A DNA stretch of 64,000 nt from Sinorhizobium numidicum (GCF_029892045.1 NZ_CP120368.1:618001-682000); one strand, 5' to 3'. Positions 45,304 through 55,848 are shown, counted from the first letter of the stretch. Notes: generated by a model from the sequence alone, not told the origin. A program made the numbers and translations.

Positions 45304-45618
45304 ATGGAGAAATACGCGTTTCGCATGCGGCTCAATCCAGGCAAGGCCGCTGAATATCAAGCACGCCATAATGCGATCTGGCCCGAATTGGTCGTCCTGC
45401 TCAAGGAAGCCGGCATCTCCGACTATTCGATCCATCTCGACGAAGAAACCAACCTGCTTTTCGGCGTGCTCTGGCGGACGGACACGCACAGGATGGCGGA
45501 GCTTCGCTCAGATCCCGTGATGCGGAAATGGTGGGCCTACATGGCCGATCTCATGGAGACCCACACGGATAACGAGCCCGTGGCTGTACCGCTTAAGACC
45601 GTCTTTCATCTGAGCTGA
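45304..45618 (+). CDS. rhaU: L-rhamnose mutarotase
   Basis: 104 residues, start ATG 45304. It interconverts alpha and beta anomers of rhamnose. The family pattern is complete: [20 protein letters not shown], then [20 protein letters not shown], and [14 protein letters not shown]. In S. meliloti-type loci it is needed for growth on rhamnose along with the transporter. Confidence 0.93.
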   Translation: MEKYAFRMRLNPGKAAEYQARHNAIWPELVVLLKEAGISDYSIHLDEETNLLFGVLWRTDTHRMAELRSDPVMRKWWAYMADLMETHTDNEPVAVPLKTVFHLS

Positions 45619-45620
45619 CG

Positions 45621-47015
45621 ATGAGGACCGTTGCTGTCATCGACATCGGCAAGACGAACGCCAAAGTCGCACTGGTCGATCTCGACCGGTTCGAGGAAAT
45701 CGCCGTGCGCAGGACGGCAAACAGCGTCGTCGATAGCGGACTTTATCCGCATTTCGACACCGAGCGCCTTTGGCGCTTCATCCTCGCCAGTCTCGCCGCG
45801 CTCAATCGCGAGCAGCGGGTGGACGCGATTTCGGTTACGACCCATGGCGCGACCGCCGTGCTGCTCGATGAAGCGGGCGAACTCGCACTGCCCGTTCTCG
45901 ATTATGAGTTCGCCGGGCCGGATGCGCTGGCAGATGAATATGGCAAGGTCCGCGCACCCTTCTGCGAAACCGGTTCGGCAAGACTGCCGATGGGCCTAAA
46001 TGTCGGGGCCCAGCTCTTCTGGCAGCAGCGCATGTTTCCGGAGCATTTCTCGAGAGTCGCGACGATCCTGACCTATGCGCAATATTGGTCCTATCGCTTG
46101 ACCGGCGTGCGGGCCTGCGAACTGACGTCGCTCGGCTGCCATACCGACCTCTGGAATCCGAAAGCCGCAACATTTTCGACGATGGTCGATGTACAGGGCT
46201 GGGGCCATCTCTTTGCACCCGTGCGCAAGGCAGGCGACGTGCTTGGCGGATTGTTGCCGCCCTTGGCGGAGGAGACGGGCCTGCCGCCGGGATTGCCGGT
46301 CCATTGCGGCATTCACGATTCCAACGCCTCGTTGCTGCCGCACCTCCTGACGCGCCCCGCGCCGTTTTCGGTCGTCTCGACCGGGACCTGGGTCGTCATC
46401 CTGGCCGTGGGCAGCGATGCGGTCGATCTTGATGAGACCCGCGACACGCTGATCAATGTCAGCGCGCTCGGCGATCCGGTGCCCTCCGCCCGCTTCATGG
46501 GGGGCCGCGCCTTTTCGATGCTCTTAGGCGACAATCCGCCGGCGGCTTCGCCCGAGGCCGAAGCGCGCGTTGTCGCGGCAGCACACATGCTGCTGCCGTC
46601 GGTTCCGGGCGGCTCCGGTCCCTTTCCAGCGGCACAACCGCGTTGGACAACGGACGAAGAAAAGCTGAAGCCTGCCGAGCGGCTCGCCGCCGTTTCGTTT
46701 CATCTCGCCTTGATGACCGCGACCTGTCTCGATCTCATAGGTGCGAGGGGAGAGATCGTTGTCGAAGGGCCCTTCGCGACGAATGACGCCTACTTGCGGA
46801 TGCTTCTAGCCGCGACCGGACGGCCGGTCCTCGCCAACAGGCTGAGTACCACCGGCACAAGTCTCGGGGCGGCCTGCCTCGTTACGGGAGCCCGCATCAG
46901 AACGGGTGCGGAGGCCTTTACCGAAGCAGTGCCGAAAACCTATCTCGATTATGCAGGCGACTGGCGCAGGTTGACCGCGGAGCATGTGCAATGCGGTGTC
47001 GGTTCCGAATGCTGA
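45621..47015 (+). CDS. rhaK: Rhamnose kinase (FGGY family)
   Basis: 464 residues, start ATG 45621, 2 bp after rhaU. The FGGY pattern is present: VIDIGKTNAKVALVDLDRFE phosphate-binding start, VTTHGATAVLLDEAGELALP, and GGRAFSMLLGDNPPAASPEA. In rhizobia RhaK is required both for transport activity and for kinase function. Ends before the repeat copy B. Confidence 0.92.
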   Translation: MRTVAVIDIGKTNAKVALVDLDRFEEIAVRRTANSVVDSGLYPHFDTERLWRFILASLAALNREQRVDAISVTTHGATAVLLDEAGELALPVLDYEFAGPDALADEYGKVRAPFCETGSARLPMGLNVGAQLFWQQRMFPEHFSRVATILTYAQYWSYRLTGVRACELTSLGCHTDLWNPKAATFSTMVDVQGWGHLFAPVRKAGDVLGGLLPPLAEETGLPPGLPVHCGIHDSNASLLPHLLTRPAPFSVVSTGTWVVILAVGSDAVDLDETRDTLINVSALGDPVPSARFMGGRAFSMLLGDNPPAASPEAEARVVAAAHMLLPSVPGGSGPFPAAQPRWTTDEEKLKPAERLAAVSFHLALMTATCLDLIGARGEIVVEGPFATNDAYLRMLLAATGRPVLANRLSTTGTSLGAACLVTGARIRTGAEAFTEAVPKTYLDYAGDWRRLTAEHVQCGVGSEC

Positions 47016-47037
47016 TCGGTCGATTGACGAAGTAGAG

Positions 47038-47144
47038 CTACTGCATGTTTCGTTAAATCGGAACCGATTTTAAGGACAAAGACATGCAGCAATTAAAAGT
47101 GCTACAGCGACCTTGTACGTCTGAAAAGACGCATGGCGCTGTAG
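47038..47144. repeat. Palindromic intergenic repeat, copy B
   Basis: The reverse complement of this segment matches copy A (58229-58333) nearly throughout (ACAGCGCC..GCGTCTTTTCAGACG, GTAGCACTTT-AATTGCTGCAT, AAACATGCAGTAG). It contains two strong hairpins: GCGTCTTTTCAGACG and the CTGCATG...CATGCAG pair. It follows rhaK. Confidence 0.8.
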
Positions 47145-47767
47145 TGGAGCTTTGCAGAGACTGGGCGCGGTAACGGCGCCTTAGAATATGTTTCTGTTCT
47201 CTGCGCGGCTATGATCGAGATTTATGACGATGGATATTGCCGTCATTGCCAGGATCGCGGTAATGGCGGCGCCGATTCCAAGAACAATCATTGTTCATTT
47301 CCCGTGAGCGCATCTTCATGATGTCGCCCTGTGCCTACGATGGTGCAGTTCGCGCGCTTTGCGCCCATTTGACTTTCGCTTCGATACAGGGCGCCAAGTA
47401 GAACTGCAATTCTAAACTCTTGTGAGTGAAAACCTGTTCCTTCGACGTGAATAAGTAGTGCAAAAACAGCAGTGAGTGACGTCCTGGTTGAATTTTAGCG
47501 ATTCCGATTACGCGCCAGGGAGCGTTAACCTTCAAGCAAGGAATTAACCATAAACATGGTCCAACACGTCGGAATGGGAAGTTTCAGGTTCCCCTCAAGG
47601 CATGATGCCGCCCCGCCGTACCGGTTCCGGTCCGGTATCTATTCTTCATCGAAATTACTTGCGGAATGGACGATACCAGACGCTCAGGCGCGCTGATCTC
47701 ATCGATCGGGCGTGACCGGCCACGGCCCCGTGATGGGCCAAATCTTCCCTCAGGCAAGTTTACGCAT
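47145..47767. other. Gap between the rhamnose locus and che operon
   Basis: About 620 bases. It holds the small membrane-peptide frame at 47181-47291 on the minus strand and probably the che operon promoter. No sigma-70 or class II flagellar promoter could be fixed by eye. Confidence 0.5.
47181..47291 (-). CDS. 36-residue membrane peptide
   Basis: The minus-strand frame MIVLGIGAAITAILAMTAIS then IVINLDHSRAENRNIF is one hydrophobic helix followed by a polar tail. GGGAAATGAAC precedes the ATG. Single-helix peptides of this kind are common in rhizobia and are missed by gene finders. No family assigned. Confidence 0.45.
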   Translation of the reverse strand: MIVLGIGAAITAILAMTAISIVINLDHSRAENRNIF

Positions 47768-47851
47768 TACAGCGCCGCGCGTCGGTTCAGGCGTGCAAAG
47801 TCCGCTGTAACACTTTGAATTGCTGCATAGTTTTAAGGAGTTATGCAGTAG
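47768..47851. repeat. Palindromic intergenic repeat, copy C
   Basis: TACAGCGCC, then ACACTTTGAATTGCTGCATA and TTATGCAGTAG, in the same orientation as copy A but lacking the central ACCGGCTCCGATTT part. It ends 14 bp before the icpA start. Confidence 0.75.
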
Positions 47852-47864
47852 CCCGGGGATCAGC

Positions 47865-49475
47865 GTGAAGCAGGAAGCGTCAGAACAGGCAAGAAGCAGC
47901 CAGGCGGGCAGTCTGCTCGAACGCCTGCGCTTTGCCGGCCTCGACGAGGATGCCTGCGCGCTCCTGCGCGACCACAGGCAAGCGCTTTCGCCGCGCATCG
48001 ATGCTGCTCTTCGTGACCTTTTCCATCGGCTACAGACCAATCCGGATGCCGCTCGTCACTTCGATAGCGATCGCCAGCTCGATCGCCTGCATGATCTTCA
48101 GTCGTCGCATTGGAACGTACTGACCGACGCTCGCTTCGATGGGCTTTACGCCGAGCGCGTGAAAGTGCTCGCCGACACGGAGGGCCGCATAGGCCTTGAT
48201 CCGCGGTGGCAGATCGCAAGCCATGCGGTCGTCCTGGAGCACCTGCTTGTAGGCGCGATCGAGGATGCCTGGCCCAGGTCCATGCTTTCCTTTGGCAAGG
48301 CTCGCAGAAAGGAACTCTGCGATCTTGTTGCGGCTCTTGTTCGCACGGCCTTTGTCGATGCGGAGATTGCCGTTTCGCTGCGTTTCAATGCCGCGCGACA
48401 CCAGTACCAGCGCCAGCTTCTGGAGCAGCGCAAGGACGACGAGACGGAAGTCACGGCTCTTTTCGCGGATGTCCTGCGGGCGCTCGCTGAGGGCGGGTTG
48501 GGTGTTCGTCTCCCGGAAGATGCGCCGGATGCCTATCGGCCGATCGTTGCCGGTTTCAACGCCGCGTTGGATCGGATCCAAGAGGCCCTTATTTCGGCGG
48601 CCGAGCGCGCCCGAGCGGCCGAAACGATCGTTTCCGACCTGTGCGGCCGCGCGACCGAATTTTCGGGCAAAGCCGCGGTCGATGCCGAGACCCTTTGCGA
48701 CCGGGCTGCCGCGCTTGAAGCCGTGACCGGCCGTATGCGCATCGGATCGGCCCGGATCGGCGAGACCGAGGCGAAGGCGAGTGAAACGCGCATTGCCGTC
48801 GAACGGAGTGGCGAGATCGCCGGCCAGGCAATTTCGGCCATGGCTGACATCGAAGCATCGGCGGAAAAGATCGGCCAAATCATCGGCGTGATCGATGAGA
48901 TCGCCTTTCAGACCAATCTTCTGGCTCTCAATGCCGGAATCGAAGCCGCGCGCGCCGGCGACAGCGGCCGCGGTTTTGCCGTGGTGGCTCAGGAAGTTCG
49001 CGCACTCGCGCAGCGTTCCGGGGAAGCGGCGCGCGAGATCAAACAGCTCGTGACGGGAACAAAGGCCCAGGTTGAGGCGGGCGTGAAGATCGTCGGCCGG
49101 ACCCAGGACGCGATCGGCAGCATCGTCGAACAGGTGATTTCGATCAATGCGGCGGTTTCGGGCATTGCCCGGGAAGCGGAAGGTCAGGTGAACGACCTGG
49201 CTGCGGTCGCCTCGGAGATCGGCGGCGTCTCACAAGCGATTGAGCAAAGTGCAGCGCTGGCGAACACCGCGCTCGCCTCCTCGGATGATCTTCACGGCGT
49301 CATCCTGGAACTGGGGCAGACGATCCGGCGATTCCGATTCGAGCGTCAGATGGGATTGTCGCCGTCATCCGCCTCGTCCCCCGCTTTGCCGCCGCAGGTG
49401 CAAGAAGAGGAATCGTCGATGCTCTTCGACGATGACCTCGCCTCCGAGCGGCACCATGCCGGATGGCGGCGCTAG
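47865..49475 (+). CDS. icpA: Soluble chemoreceptor IcpA with globin-like sensor domain
   Basis: 536 residues from GTG 47865 (GGGGAT upstream; a TTG at 47820 would lie in a repeat). Residues 20-170 fit a globin-coupled sensor ([20 protein letters not shown], then [16 protein letters not shown]). The C-terminal signalling domain is a standard methyl-accepting module with the hairpin tip [20 protein letters not shown] followed by [20 protein letters not shown]. There are no membrane segments. The usual heme-ligand His before RIGL is Glu106 here, so heme binding is doubtful. First gene of the che operon. Confidence 0.93.
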   Translation: MKQEASEQARSSQAGSLLERLRFAGLDEDACALLRDHRQALSPRIDAALRDLFHRLQTNPDAARHFDSDRQLDRLHDLQSSHWNVLTDARFDGLYAERVKVLADTEGRIGLDPRWQIASHAVVLEHLLVGAIEDAWPRSMLSFGKARRKELCDLVAALVRTAFVDAEIAVSLRFNAARHQYQRQLLEQRKDDETEVTALFADVLRALAEGGLGVRLPEDAPDAYRPIVAGFNAALDRIQEALISAAERARAAETIVSDLCGRATEFSGKAAVDAETLCDRAAALEAVTGRMRIGSARIGETEAKASETRIAVERSGEIAGQAISAMADIEASAEKIGQIIGVIDEIAFQTNLLALNAGIEAARAGDSGRGFAVVAQEVRALAQRSGEAAREIKQLVTGTKAQVEAGVKIVGRTQDAIGSIVEQVISINAAVSGIAREAEGQVNDLAAVASEIGGVSQAIEQSAALANTALASSDDLHGVILELGQTIRRFRFERQMGLSPSSASSPALPPQVQEEESSMLFDDDLASERHHAGWRR

Positions 49476-49512
49476 GTTCAGGGCAAGTCGATGAAGCAGG
49501 CGAGGGAAAAAA

Positions 49513-49806
49513 ATGGCCAGCAGGAACACCGCTCAAGAAACGCTCAAGCTCGCTCCGGTGCTTGATCTGAACGAAGCGACGGCGCTGCACGAGAAGCTCC
49601 TGGCGCTGAAGGGCGGCGCGGTTTCGATCGATGCCTCCGCCGTCGAGCGGATCGGGGCGCTCTGTGTTCAGGTTCTGGTCGCCGGCGCAAGAAGTTGGGA
49701 AGAGGACCAATTGTCTTTCACCTTTGCCAAGGTGTCGGACGCTTTCGTTAAAACGACACAGCTCATCGGCGTGGATGTCGATCCCCTGATGGCAAAGGAG
49801 ATTTGA
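49513..49806 (+). CDS. cheS: CheS, STAS-domain chemotaxis protein
   Basis: 97 residues. It is a single STAS-like domain (LKLAPVLDLNEATALHEKLL, VSIDASAVERIGALCVQVLV). In S. meliloti CheS helps CheA bind and drain CheY1-phosphate. It sits between icpA and cheY1, as known from that organism, 3 bp before cheY1. Confidence 0.92.
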   Translation: MASRNTAQETLKLAPVLDLNEATALHEKLLALKGGAVSIDASAVERIGALCVQVLVAGARSWEEDQLSFTFAKVSDAFVKTTQLIGVDVDPLMAKEI

Positions 49807-49809
49807 GAA

Positions 49810-50175
49810 ATGAAGAAGAGAGTTCTGACTGTCGACGACTCCCGGACGATCCGGAACATGCTTCTCGTCACGCTCAACAATGCCGGATTCGAGACGATCC
49901 AGGCCGAGGACGGCGTCGAAGGCCTTGAAGTACTCGAAGCGGCCAATCCGGACGTGATCGTCACCGATATCAATATGCCGCGGCTCGACGGCTTCGGCTT
50001 CATCGAGGGCGTGCGCAAGAACGACCGCTATCGCGCCGTGCCCATTCTGGTGCTGACGACGGAGAGCGATGCGGAAAAGAAGAACCGTGCACGACAGGCA
50101 GGCGCTACCGGCTGGATCGTAAAACCGTTCGACCCGACCAAGCTTATCGATGCCATCGAACGTGTAACGGCCTGA
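49810..50175 (+). CDS. cheY1: Chemotaxis response regulator CheY1 (phosphate sink)
   Basis: 121 residues. A single receiver domain: acidic pocket in LTVDDSRTIRNMLL, phospho-acceptor Asp in VIVTDINMPRLDGFGFIE, Thr in ILVLTTESD and Lys in GWIVKPFDP. In S. meliloti the CheY1 protein drains phosphate from CheY2 by way of CheA. It is followed by cheA after 20 bp. Confidence 0.95.
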   Translation: MKKRVLTVDDSRTIRNMLLVTLNNAGFETIQAEDGVEGLEVLEAANPDVIVTDINMPRLDGFGFIEGVRKNDRYRAVPILVLTTESDAEKKNRARQAGATGWIVKPFDPTKLIDAIERVTA

Positions 50176-50195
50176 GATCCGGGGACAGCCATCCA

Positions 50196-52484
50196 ATGGA
50201 TATGAACGAAATCAAAGAGATCTTCTTCCAGGAATGCGAGGAGCAACTCGCGGAACTGGAGACGGGTCTCCTGAAGCTCAATGACGGCGATCGCGACCCG
50301 GAAACGGTGAACGCCGTATTTCGCGCGGTCCACTCCATCAAGGGTGGCGCCGGCGCGTTTGGGCTGGATGACCTCGTCTCGTTCGCACATGTGTTCGAGA
50401 CGACACTTGATTGCGTTCGGTCCAACAAGCTGGAGCCCAACCAGGATGTTCTGAAGGTCATGCTGAGGTCTGCGGACGTGCTCGCCGATCTCACGAATGC
50501 CGCCCGCGATGGCGGTACCGTCGACGAGGCCCGCAGTCGCCAGTTGATCAAGGAGCTTGAGGCTCTCGCCAACGGCGAATCGCCGCAGGCGGCCGCTGCC
50601 GAGCCCGCTCCGAAAGCGGCGCCGGTCGTCGCAACAATGCCCGCGCCCGCAGCGAACGATGAAGGCTTCCAGCCCGTTGCCTTCTCGTTTGACGATTTCG
50701 AGACCGAGGAACCGGCCGCTTGCGACCTTCCGGCCTACGACATCGTCTTCAAGCCGAAATCCGACCTTTACTCCAAGGGAAACGACGCGACGCTCTTGCT
50801 GCGGGATCTGTCGCGCCTCGGCCAAATGAGCATCCATTGCGATATGGACGGCTTGCCGACGCTTGATCGCATGAACCCGGAGGCCGCCTACTTTACCTGG
50901 AAGGTTTCGCTGAAGACCGACAAGGGCGAAGAAGCGATCCGCTCTGTGTTCGAGTTCGCCGAGTGGGACTGCGACCTCGATGTGACGCTCGCAGGAGATA
51001 CTCCTGTCGCGACCGACGAACTGCCGATGCAGCCCGTTCCTTTCGATCTCTCCATGCTCGATGAAGGGGCCCAAGCGCCAACCAGTGCGGCCCAGGATCA
51101 GATCGCCGCACAAGAGCGTGACGCGAGGGATGCAGCTGTGTCGGCTGCGGAAACTGCAAGCAATGTATTGCAGATGGCGCAGACGGCTGCGCGCCCGCCG
51201 GCCGAGGCCGGGAGAAACGCGACGACCGCATCTTCTGCCGCGCAGACTGCCGCTGCCCAGCAGGCCGCCTCCGCCGCGACCCCGACAATCCGCGTGGACC
51301 TCGATCGCGTCGACCGGTTGATCAACCTCGTCGGCGAACTCGTGATCAATCAGGCGATGCTGTCGCAGAGCGTGATCGAGAACGACACCAACGGCACATC
51401 GTCGATCAATATGGGTCTCGAAGAGCTGCAGCAGCTCACTCGCGAGATTCAGGACAGCGTGATGGCAATCCGCGCTCAGCCGGTGAAGCCCGTCTTCCAG
51501 CGCATGTCCCGCATCGTCCGGGAAATTGCCGACATGACCGGCAAGTCCGTTCGCCTCGTTACCGAGGGCGAGAATACGGAAGTGGACAAGACGGTCATCG
51601 ACAAGCTCGCGGAACCGCTGACGCATATGATCCGCAACGCGGTGGACCACGGGCTCGAAACGCCCGAAAAACGTCTCGCCGCCGGCAAGAGCGCCGAGGG
51701 AACCGTCCGGCTGACGGCCAAGCATCGTTCCGGCCGCATCGTCATCGAGCTTGCCGACGACGGCGCCGGCATCAATCGCGAGAAGGTGCGGCAGAAGGCG
51801 ATCGACAATGATCTCATCGCCGCCGACGCAAATCTTTCGGACGAGGAAATCGACAATCTGATCTTCCACGCCGGCTTCTCGACCGCGGACAAGATCTCCG
51901 ACATTTCCGGTCGCGGCGTCGGCATGGACGTCGTCAAGCGTTCGATCCAGGCGCTGGGCGGTCGCATCAACATCTCGTCGAAGCCGGGTCACGGCTCGAT
52001 CTTCACGATGAGCCTACCGCTGACGCTCGCGGTTCTCGACGGCATGGTGGTGACGGTCGCGAACCAGACGCTCGTCGTGCCGTTGACGGCAATCGTAGAA
52101 ACACTTCAGCCGGAGGCTTCCGCGATCCACAGCTTCGGCGCCAGCCAGCGCCTGATCTCGATTCGCAATTCCTTCTGCCCGTTGGTCGATGTCGGCCGCA
52201 TCCTGAACTTCCGCGGGATACAGGCCAATCCCGTCGACGGCGTGGCCCTGCTCGTCGAATCCGAAGGCGGCGGACAGCGCGCCTTGATGGTGGACGCGAT
52301 CCAGGGCCAGCGCCAGGTCGTGATCAAGAGCCTCGAGGCGAACTACACGCACGTTCCCGGCATCGCCGCAGCAACGATTCTCGGCGACGGGCGCGTAGCG
52401 CTCATCCTCGATGTCGATGCCATCGTCTCCGCATCGCGCGGACAGTCCCTGAAACCTGAAATATCACTTGCCGCAGCCGGATGA
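50196..52484 (+). CDS. cheA: Chemotaxis histidine kinase CheA
   Basis: 762 residues. The domains in order are P1 with phospho-His46 (RAVHSIKGGAGAFGL), a P2-like region at about 180-275, a Pro/Ala-rich linker, P3 dimerisation, the P4 ATPase (MIRNAVDHGLETPEKRLAAG N box, VIELADDGAGINREKVRQKA, ISGRGVGMDVVKRSIQALGG, SIFTMSLPLTLAVLDGMVV) and the P5 CheW-like domain at the end. It receives signals from IcpA and the other receptors and phosphorylates the CheY proteins and CheB. Confidence 0.97.
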   Translation: MDMNEIKEIFFQECEEQLAELETGLLKLNDGDRDPETVNAVFRAVHSIKGGAGAFGLDDLVSFAHVFETTLDCVRSNKLEPNQDVLKVMLRSADVLADLTNAARDGGTVDEARSRQLIKELEALANGESPQAAAAEPAPKAAPVVATMPAPAANDEGFQPVAFSFDDFETEEPAACDLPAYDIVFKPKSDLYSKGNDATLLLRDLSRLGQMSIHCDMDGLPTLDRMNPEAAYFTWKVSLKTDKGEEAIRSVFEFAEWDCDLDVTLAGDTPVATDELPMQPVPFDLSMLDEGAQAPTSAAQDQIAAQERDARDAAVSAAETASNVLQMAQTAARPPAEAGRNATTASSAAQTAAAQQAASAATPTIRVDLDRVDRLINLVGELVINQAMLSQSVIENDTNGTSSINMGLEELQQLTREIQDSVMAIRAQPVKPVFQRMSRIVREIADMTGKSVRLVTEGENTEVDKTVIDKLAEPLTHMIRNAVDHGLETPEKRLAAGKSAEGTVRLTAKHRSGRIVIELADDGAGINREKVRQKAIDNDLIAADANLSDEEIDNLIFHAGFSTADKISDISGRGVGMDVVKRSIQALGGRINISSKPGHGSIFTMSLPLTLAVLDGMVVTVANQTLVVPLTAIVETLQPEASAIHSFGASQRLISIRNSFCPLVDVGRILNFRGIQANPVDGVALLVESEGGGQRALMVDAIQGQRQVVIKSLEANYTHVPGIAAATILGDGRVALILDVDAIVSASRGQSLKPEISLAAAG

Positions 52485-52489
52485 CGATC

Positions 52490-52957
52490 ATGAGCAATGC
52501 CGCAAAAAATCTGACGACTGGCGCCCGGGAGCTTATCGCTTTCCGGGTCGGCAATCAGGAGTTCTGCGTGAACATCATGTCCGTGCGCGAAATCCGCGGC
52601 TGGGCGCCGGCAACGCCGATGCCCCATGCACCGCCCTTTGTGCTCGGCGTCATCAACTTGCGCGGCGCGGTGCTGCCGATTGTCGATCTCTCGGCACGGC
52701 TCGGCATGACGCCGGCCGAGCCGACGGTTCGGCACGTCATCATCGTCGCGCAGGTGAAGAACCAGGTGGTCGGGCTGCTGGTAGACGCCGTTTCCGATAT
52801 CCTGACGGTCTCGGATGAAGAGATCCAGCCCACGCCCGACATCTTGTCCGACTTCGAGAAGAGTTTCGCGCGCGGCGTGCTCGCGATCGGTGGTCGCATG
52901 ATCTGCCTGATCGAACTCGATGCGGTCTTTCCCCGCGAGGAGAGGGAAGCTGCATGA
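52490..52957 (+). CDS. cheW: CheW coupling protein
   Basis: 155 residues. CheW links receptors to CheA. It consists of one CheW domain (ELIAFRVGNQEFCVNIMSVR, LGVINLRGAVLPIVDLSARL, VGLLVDAVSDILTVSDEEIQ). ATG 52490 is used; ATG 52481, which overlaps the cheA stop as ATGA, would add three residues. In S. meliloti nomenclature this is cheW1. It overlaps cheR by 4 bp. Confidence 0.95.
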   Translation: MSNAAKNLTTGARELIAFRVGNQEFCVNIMSVREIRGWAPATPMPHAPPFVLGVINLRGAVLPIVDLSARLGMTPAEPTVRHVIIVAQVKNQVVGLLVDAVSDILTVSDEEIQPTPDILSDFEKSFARGVLAIGGRMICLIELDAVFPREEREAA

Positions 52958-53862
52958 AAGCCCATGCCATTCTCGAACAAAGACAATCTCCCGACGAATG
53001 TCTCGCAAGCGGCGAATATCCGCTGACGCGTCGCGACCTTAGCGAAATCGCCGCGATGATCTATGCGGATGCCGGAATCTACCTCAACGAATCCAAGGCG
53101 TCGCTCGTCTACTCGCGGCTGTCGAAGCATATCCGCAATCTCGGGCTAAGAGGGTTCCGCGACTATTGCCAGCTCGTCGCCTCTCCCGCAGGTGCGGCGG
53201 CCCGCCGCGATATGCTCTCGCATCTGACGACCAATTTCACCCGCTTCTTTCGCGAGAACCACCATTTCGAACACCTGAAGACGGATGTATTGCCGGGGCT
53301 GATTGCCCGGGCGAAAAACGGCGGGCGCGTTCGCATCTGGTCGGCAGCCTGTTCGGATGGGCAGGAGCCGTATTCTATTGCACTCACGGTCCTCTCGCTG
53401 TTGCCGAATGCCAGCGACTACGACTTCCGCATCCTTGCGACCGATATCGATCCGAAGATACTCGCGCTGGCGCGGACAGGCGCCTATGACGCGACGGCAC
53501 TCGAGACTGTGAACCCCGCAATGAGGAAGCAATGGTTCAGCGAGGTCAATGTCGGCGGGCGCGTCAAATGGCAGGTCGATGAGCGTGTGAAGCGGCTAAT
53601 TACCTTCAACGAGCTCAACCTGATGGCGCAATGGCCGCTCAAGGGACCGTTCGACGTGATCTTCTGCCGCAACGTCGTGATCTATTTCGACGAGCCGACG
53701 CAGATGAAGATTTGGTCGCGCTTTGCCGGCGTGCTCGACACCAGTGGACATCTCTATATCGGCCATTCGGAGCGTGTATCCGGAGACGCCAAGTCGCATT
53801 TTGACAATATCGGCATCACCACCTATCGCCATACCGGCAAGTTTCACGGAGCTCGGGCATGA
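52954..53862 (+). CDS. cheR: Chemotaxis methyltransferase CheR
   Basis: 302 residues. The CheR N-terminal helical domain and the SAM-dependent core are complete ([80 protein letters not shown]). It methylates receptor glutamates to adapt signalling. Overlaps cheW and cheB in ATGA pairs. Confidence 0.97.
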   Translation: MKAHAILEQRQSPDECLASGEYPLTRRDLSEIAAMIYADAGIYLNESKASLVYSRLSKHIRNLGLRGFRDYCQLVASPAGAAARRDMLSHLTTNFTRFFRENHHFEHLKTDVLPGLIARAKNGGRVRIWSAACSDGQEPYSIALTVLSLLPNASDYDFRILATDIDPKILALARTGAYDATALETVNPAMRKQWFSEVNVGGRVKWQVDERVKRLITFNELNLMAQWPLKGPFDVIFCRNVVIYFDEPTQMKIWSRFAGVLDTSGHLYIGHSERVSGDAKSHFDNIGITTYRHTGKFHGARA

Positions 53863-54908
53863 CCGTTCCCGCACGTGTTCTCGTCGTCGACGACTCCGCC
53901 ACCATGCGCGGGCTGATCTCCGCTGTGCTCAACGCCGATCCGGACGTGAAGGTCGTCGGCCAGGCGGCCGACGCGGTCGAAGCGCGCCAGGCCATCAAGC
54001 AGCTCGATCCCGATGTGGTGACGCTTGATATCGAAATGCCGAACATGAACGGACTCGAATTTCTCGATAAGATCATGCGTCTGCGGCCGATGCCGGTCAT
54101 CATGGTTTCGACGCTGACCCACAAAGGCGCGGAAGCGACGATCGCCGCCCTTGAAATCGGCGCCTTCGATTGTGTCGGCAAGCCGCAACCAGGCGAGCCG
54201 AACCCGTTCGGCGATCTGGTCGACAAGGTGAAGGCGGCCGCCCGTTCGCAGCGAAAGTCCATCATTACCAGCAACAAGGCCGCAGCGCCGGCCGCGCCTG
54301 CCGTTTCCGAATACCGGGCCGGACGCAAGATCATCGCCATCGGTGCTTCGACTGGGGGGGTCGAGGCCCTGATCACTGTGCTGCAGAAATTTCCGGCCAA
54401 TTGCCCGCCGACAGTGATCACGCAGCACATGCCGCACACTTTCACCAGGAGCTTTGCCGAGCGGCTGAACCGCCTTTGCGCTCCGACCGTGCAGGAGGCA
54501 ACCGATGGTGCGCGCCTGGAGATCGGCAAAGTCTATCTCGCACCCGGCGGCGAACGGCATCTTCAGATCGCCAATGCCTCGGCGCCGTGCTGCCGGCTTA
54601 TCGATCGCGATCCGGTCAATGGACATCGGCCCTCGGTCGACGTGCTGTTCGACTCGGTTGCCGAGCTCGCGGGCCGCAACGCGATCGGTGTCATCTTGAC
54701 CGGCATGGGCCGCGACGGTGCCGCCGGTCTTCTCAAAATGCGGCATGCCGGAGCACGCACTTTCGGACAAAACGAAAAAACCTGTGTCGTCTACGGCATG
54801 CCGCGAGTTGCCTATGAATTGGGTGCCGTCGAAACGCAGCTCCCCCTCGGATCGATCGGGGACGAGATACTGAAGACGGCGGCAGCCCGGAAAGAAGGAA
54901 GCGAATAA
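53859..54908 (+). CDS. cheB: Chemotaxis methylesterase CheB
   Basis: 349 residues: an N-terminal receiver ([10 protein letters not shown], phospho-Asp in [17 protein letters not shown]) and a C-terminal methylesterase with the Ser-His-Asp triad in [28 protein letters not shown] and [15 protein letters not shown]. It removes methyl groups, and deamidates glutamine, on receptors. It shares one base with cheY2. Confidence 0.97.
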   Translation: MTVPARVLVVDDSATMRGLISAVLNADPDVKVVGQAADAVEARQAIKQLDPDVVTLDIEMPNMNGLEFLDKIMRLRPMPVIMVSTLTHKGAEATIAALEIGAFDCVGKPQPGEPNPFGDLVDKVKAAARSQRKSIITSNKAAAPAAPAVSEYRAGRKIIAIGASTGGVEALITVLQKFPANCPPTVITQHMPHTFTRSFAERLNRLCAPTVQEATDGARLEIGKVYLAPGGERHLQIANASAPCCRLIDRDPVNGHRPSVDVLFDSVAELAGRNAIGVILTGMGRDGAAGLLKMRHAGARTFGQNEKTCVVYGMPRVAYELGAVETQLPLGSIGDEILKTAAARKEGSE

Positions 54909-55297
54909 TGTCCCTCGCCGAAAAAATAAAAGTTCTGATCGTCGACGATCAGGTCACGAGCCGCTTGCTCTTGGGCGATGCCTTGCAGCAGCTTGGCTTC
55001 AAGCAGATCACCGCCGCCGGCGACGGGGAGCAGGGCATGAAGATCATGGCTCAAAACCCTCATCATCTGGTCATCTCGGACTTCAACATGCCGAAGATGG
55101 ACGGGTTGGGACTGTTGCAGGCGGTGCGCGCCAACCCTGCGACGAAAAAAGCGGCGTTCATCATCCTGACGGCGCAGGGCGATCGCGCGCTGGTACAGAA
55201 GGCGGCGGCACTTGGCGCCAACAACGTTCTCGCCAAGCCGTTCACGATCGAGAAGATGAAGGCTGCCATCGAGGCCGTATTCGGGGCGCTGAAATGA
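54908..55297 (+). CDS. cheY2: Chemotaxis response regulator CheY2 (motor-speed control)
   Basis: 129 residues, one receiver domain: [20 protein letters not shown], phospho-Asp in [17 protein letters not shown], Thr in FIILTAQGD and Lys in [11 protein letters not shown]. In S. meliloti CheY2-P slows the flagellar motor. ATGA overlap with cheD. Confidence 0.96.
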   Translation: MSLAEKIKVLIVDDQVTSRLLLGDALQQLGFKQITAAGDGEQGMKIMAQNPHHLVISDFNMPKMDGLGLLQAVRANPATKKAAFIILTAQGDRALVQKAAALGANNVLAKPFTIEKMKAAIEAVFGALK

Positions 55298-55848
55298 TCA
55301 CTGAAGCTGCCGGCAGGCGCGTGCATGTCATTCAGGGCGAGTTCAAGGTCGTCAACGATCCCGATATCGTTCTCTCGACCATTCTCGGCTCCTGCGTGGC
55401 TGCCTGCATGCGCGACCCGGTAACCGGCGTCGGCGGCATGAATCACTTCCTGTTGCCCGGCTCCGCGACGTCACCGTCCTCGGGCGGGGACGCCACCCGT
55501 TATGGCGTGCACCTGATGGAGCTCCTTATCAACGGCTTGCTCAAGCAGGGTGCGCGCCGTGATCGGCTGGAGGCGAAGATCTTCGGTGGCGCCAGGACGA
55601 TTGCGCGGTTCTCGAATGTCGGGGAGCAGAATGCAGCCTTCGCGCGCCAGTTTCTCATGGACGAGGGCATCCGCATCGTCGGCGAGAGCACCGGCGGCGA
55701 GCACGGGCGCAAGCTCGAATATTGGCCTTCCTCCGGGCGTGCCCGCCAATATGCTCTGACCGGCGTCGAAGCGCAGCGCGCGATCCAGATGGATCAGCGG
55801 CCAGCACCCGCGCCGAAGCCGATGGAAAGTTCCATCGAATTCTTCTGA
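55294..55848 (+). CDS. cheD: Chemoreceptor glutamine deamidase CheD
   Basis: 184 residues. The Cys-His pair of CheD is present ([20 protein letters not shown], then MNHFLLPG), with [20 protein letters not shown] following. It converts receptor glutamines to glutamate. Confidence 0.95.
   Translation: MITEAAGRRVHVIQGEFKVVNDPDIVLSTILGSCVAACMRDPVTGVGGMNHFLLPGSATSPSSGGDATRYGVHLMELLINGLLKQGARRDRLEAKIFGGARTIARFSNVGEQNAAFARQFLMDEGIRIVGESTGGEHGRKLEYWPSSGRARQYALTGVEAQRAIQMDQRPAPAPKPMESSIEFF

Noticed and set aside
47335..47535. 66-residue minus-strand frame
   Set aside because: No ribosome site, no recognisable pattern, lies in a promoter-like region.
50028..51992. 654-residue frame on the minus strand
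   Set aside because: Antisense to cheA; no family motif.
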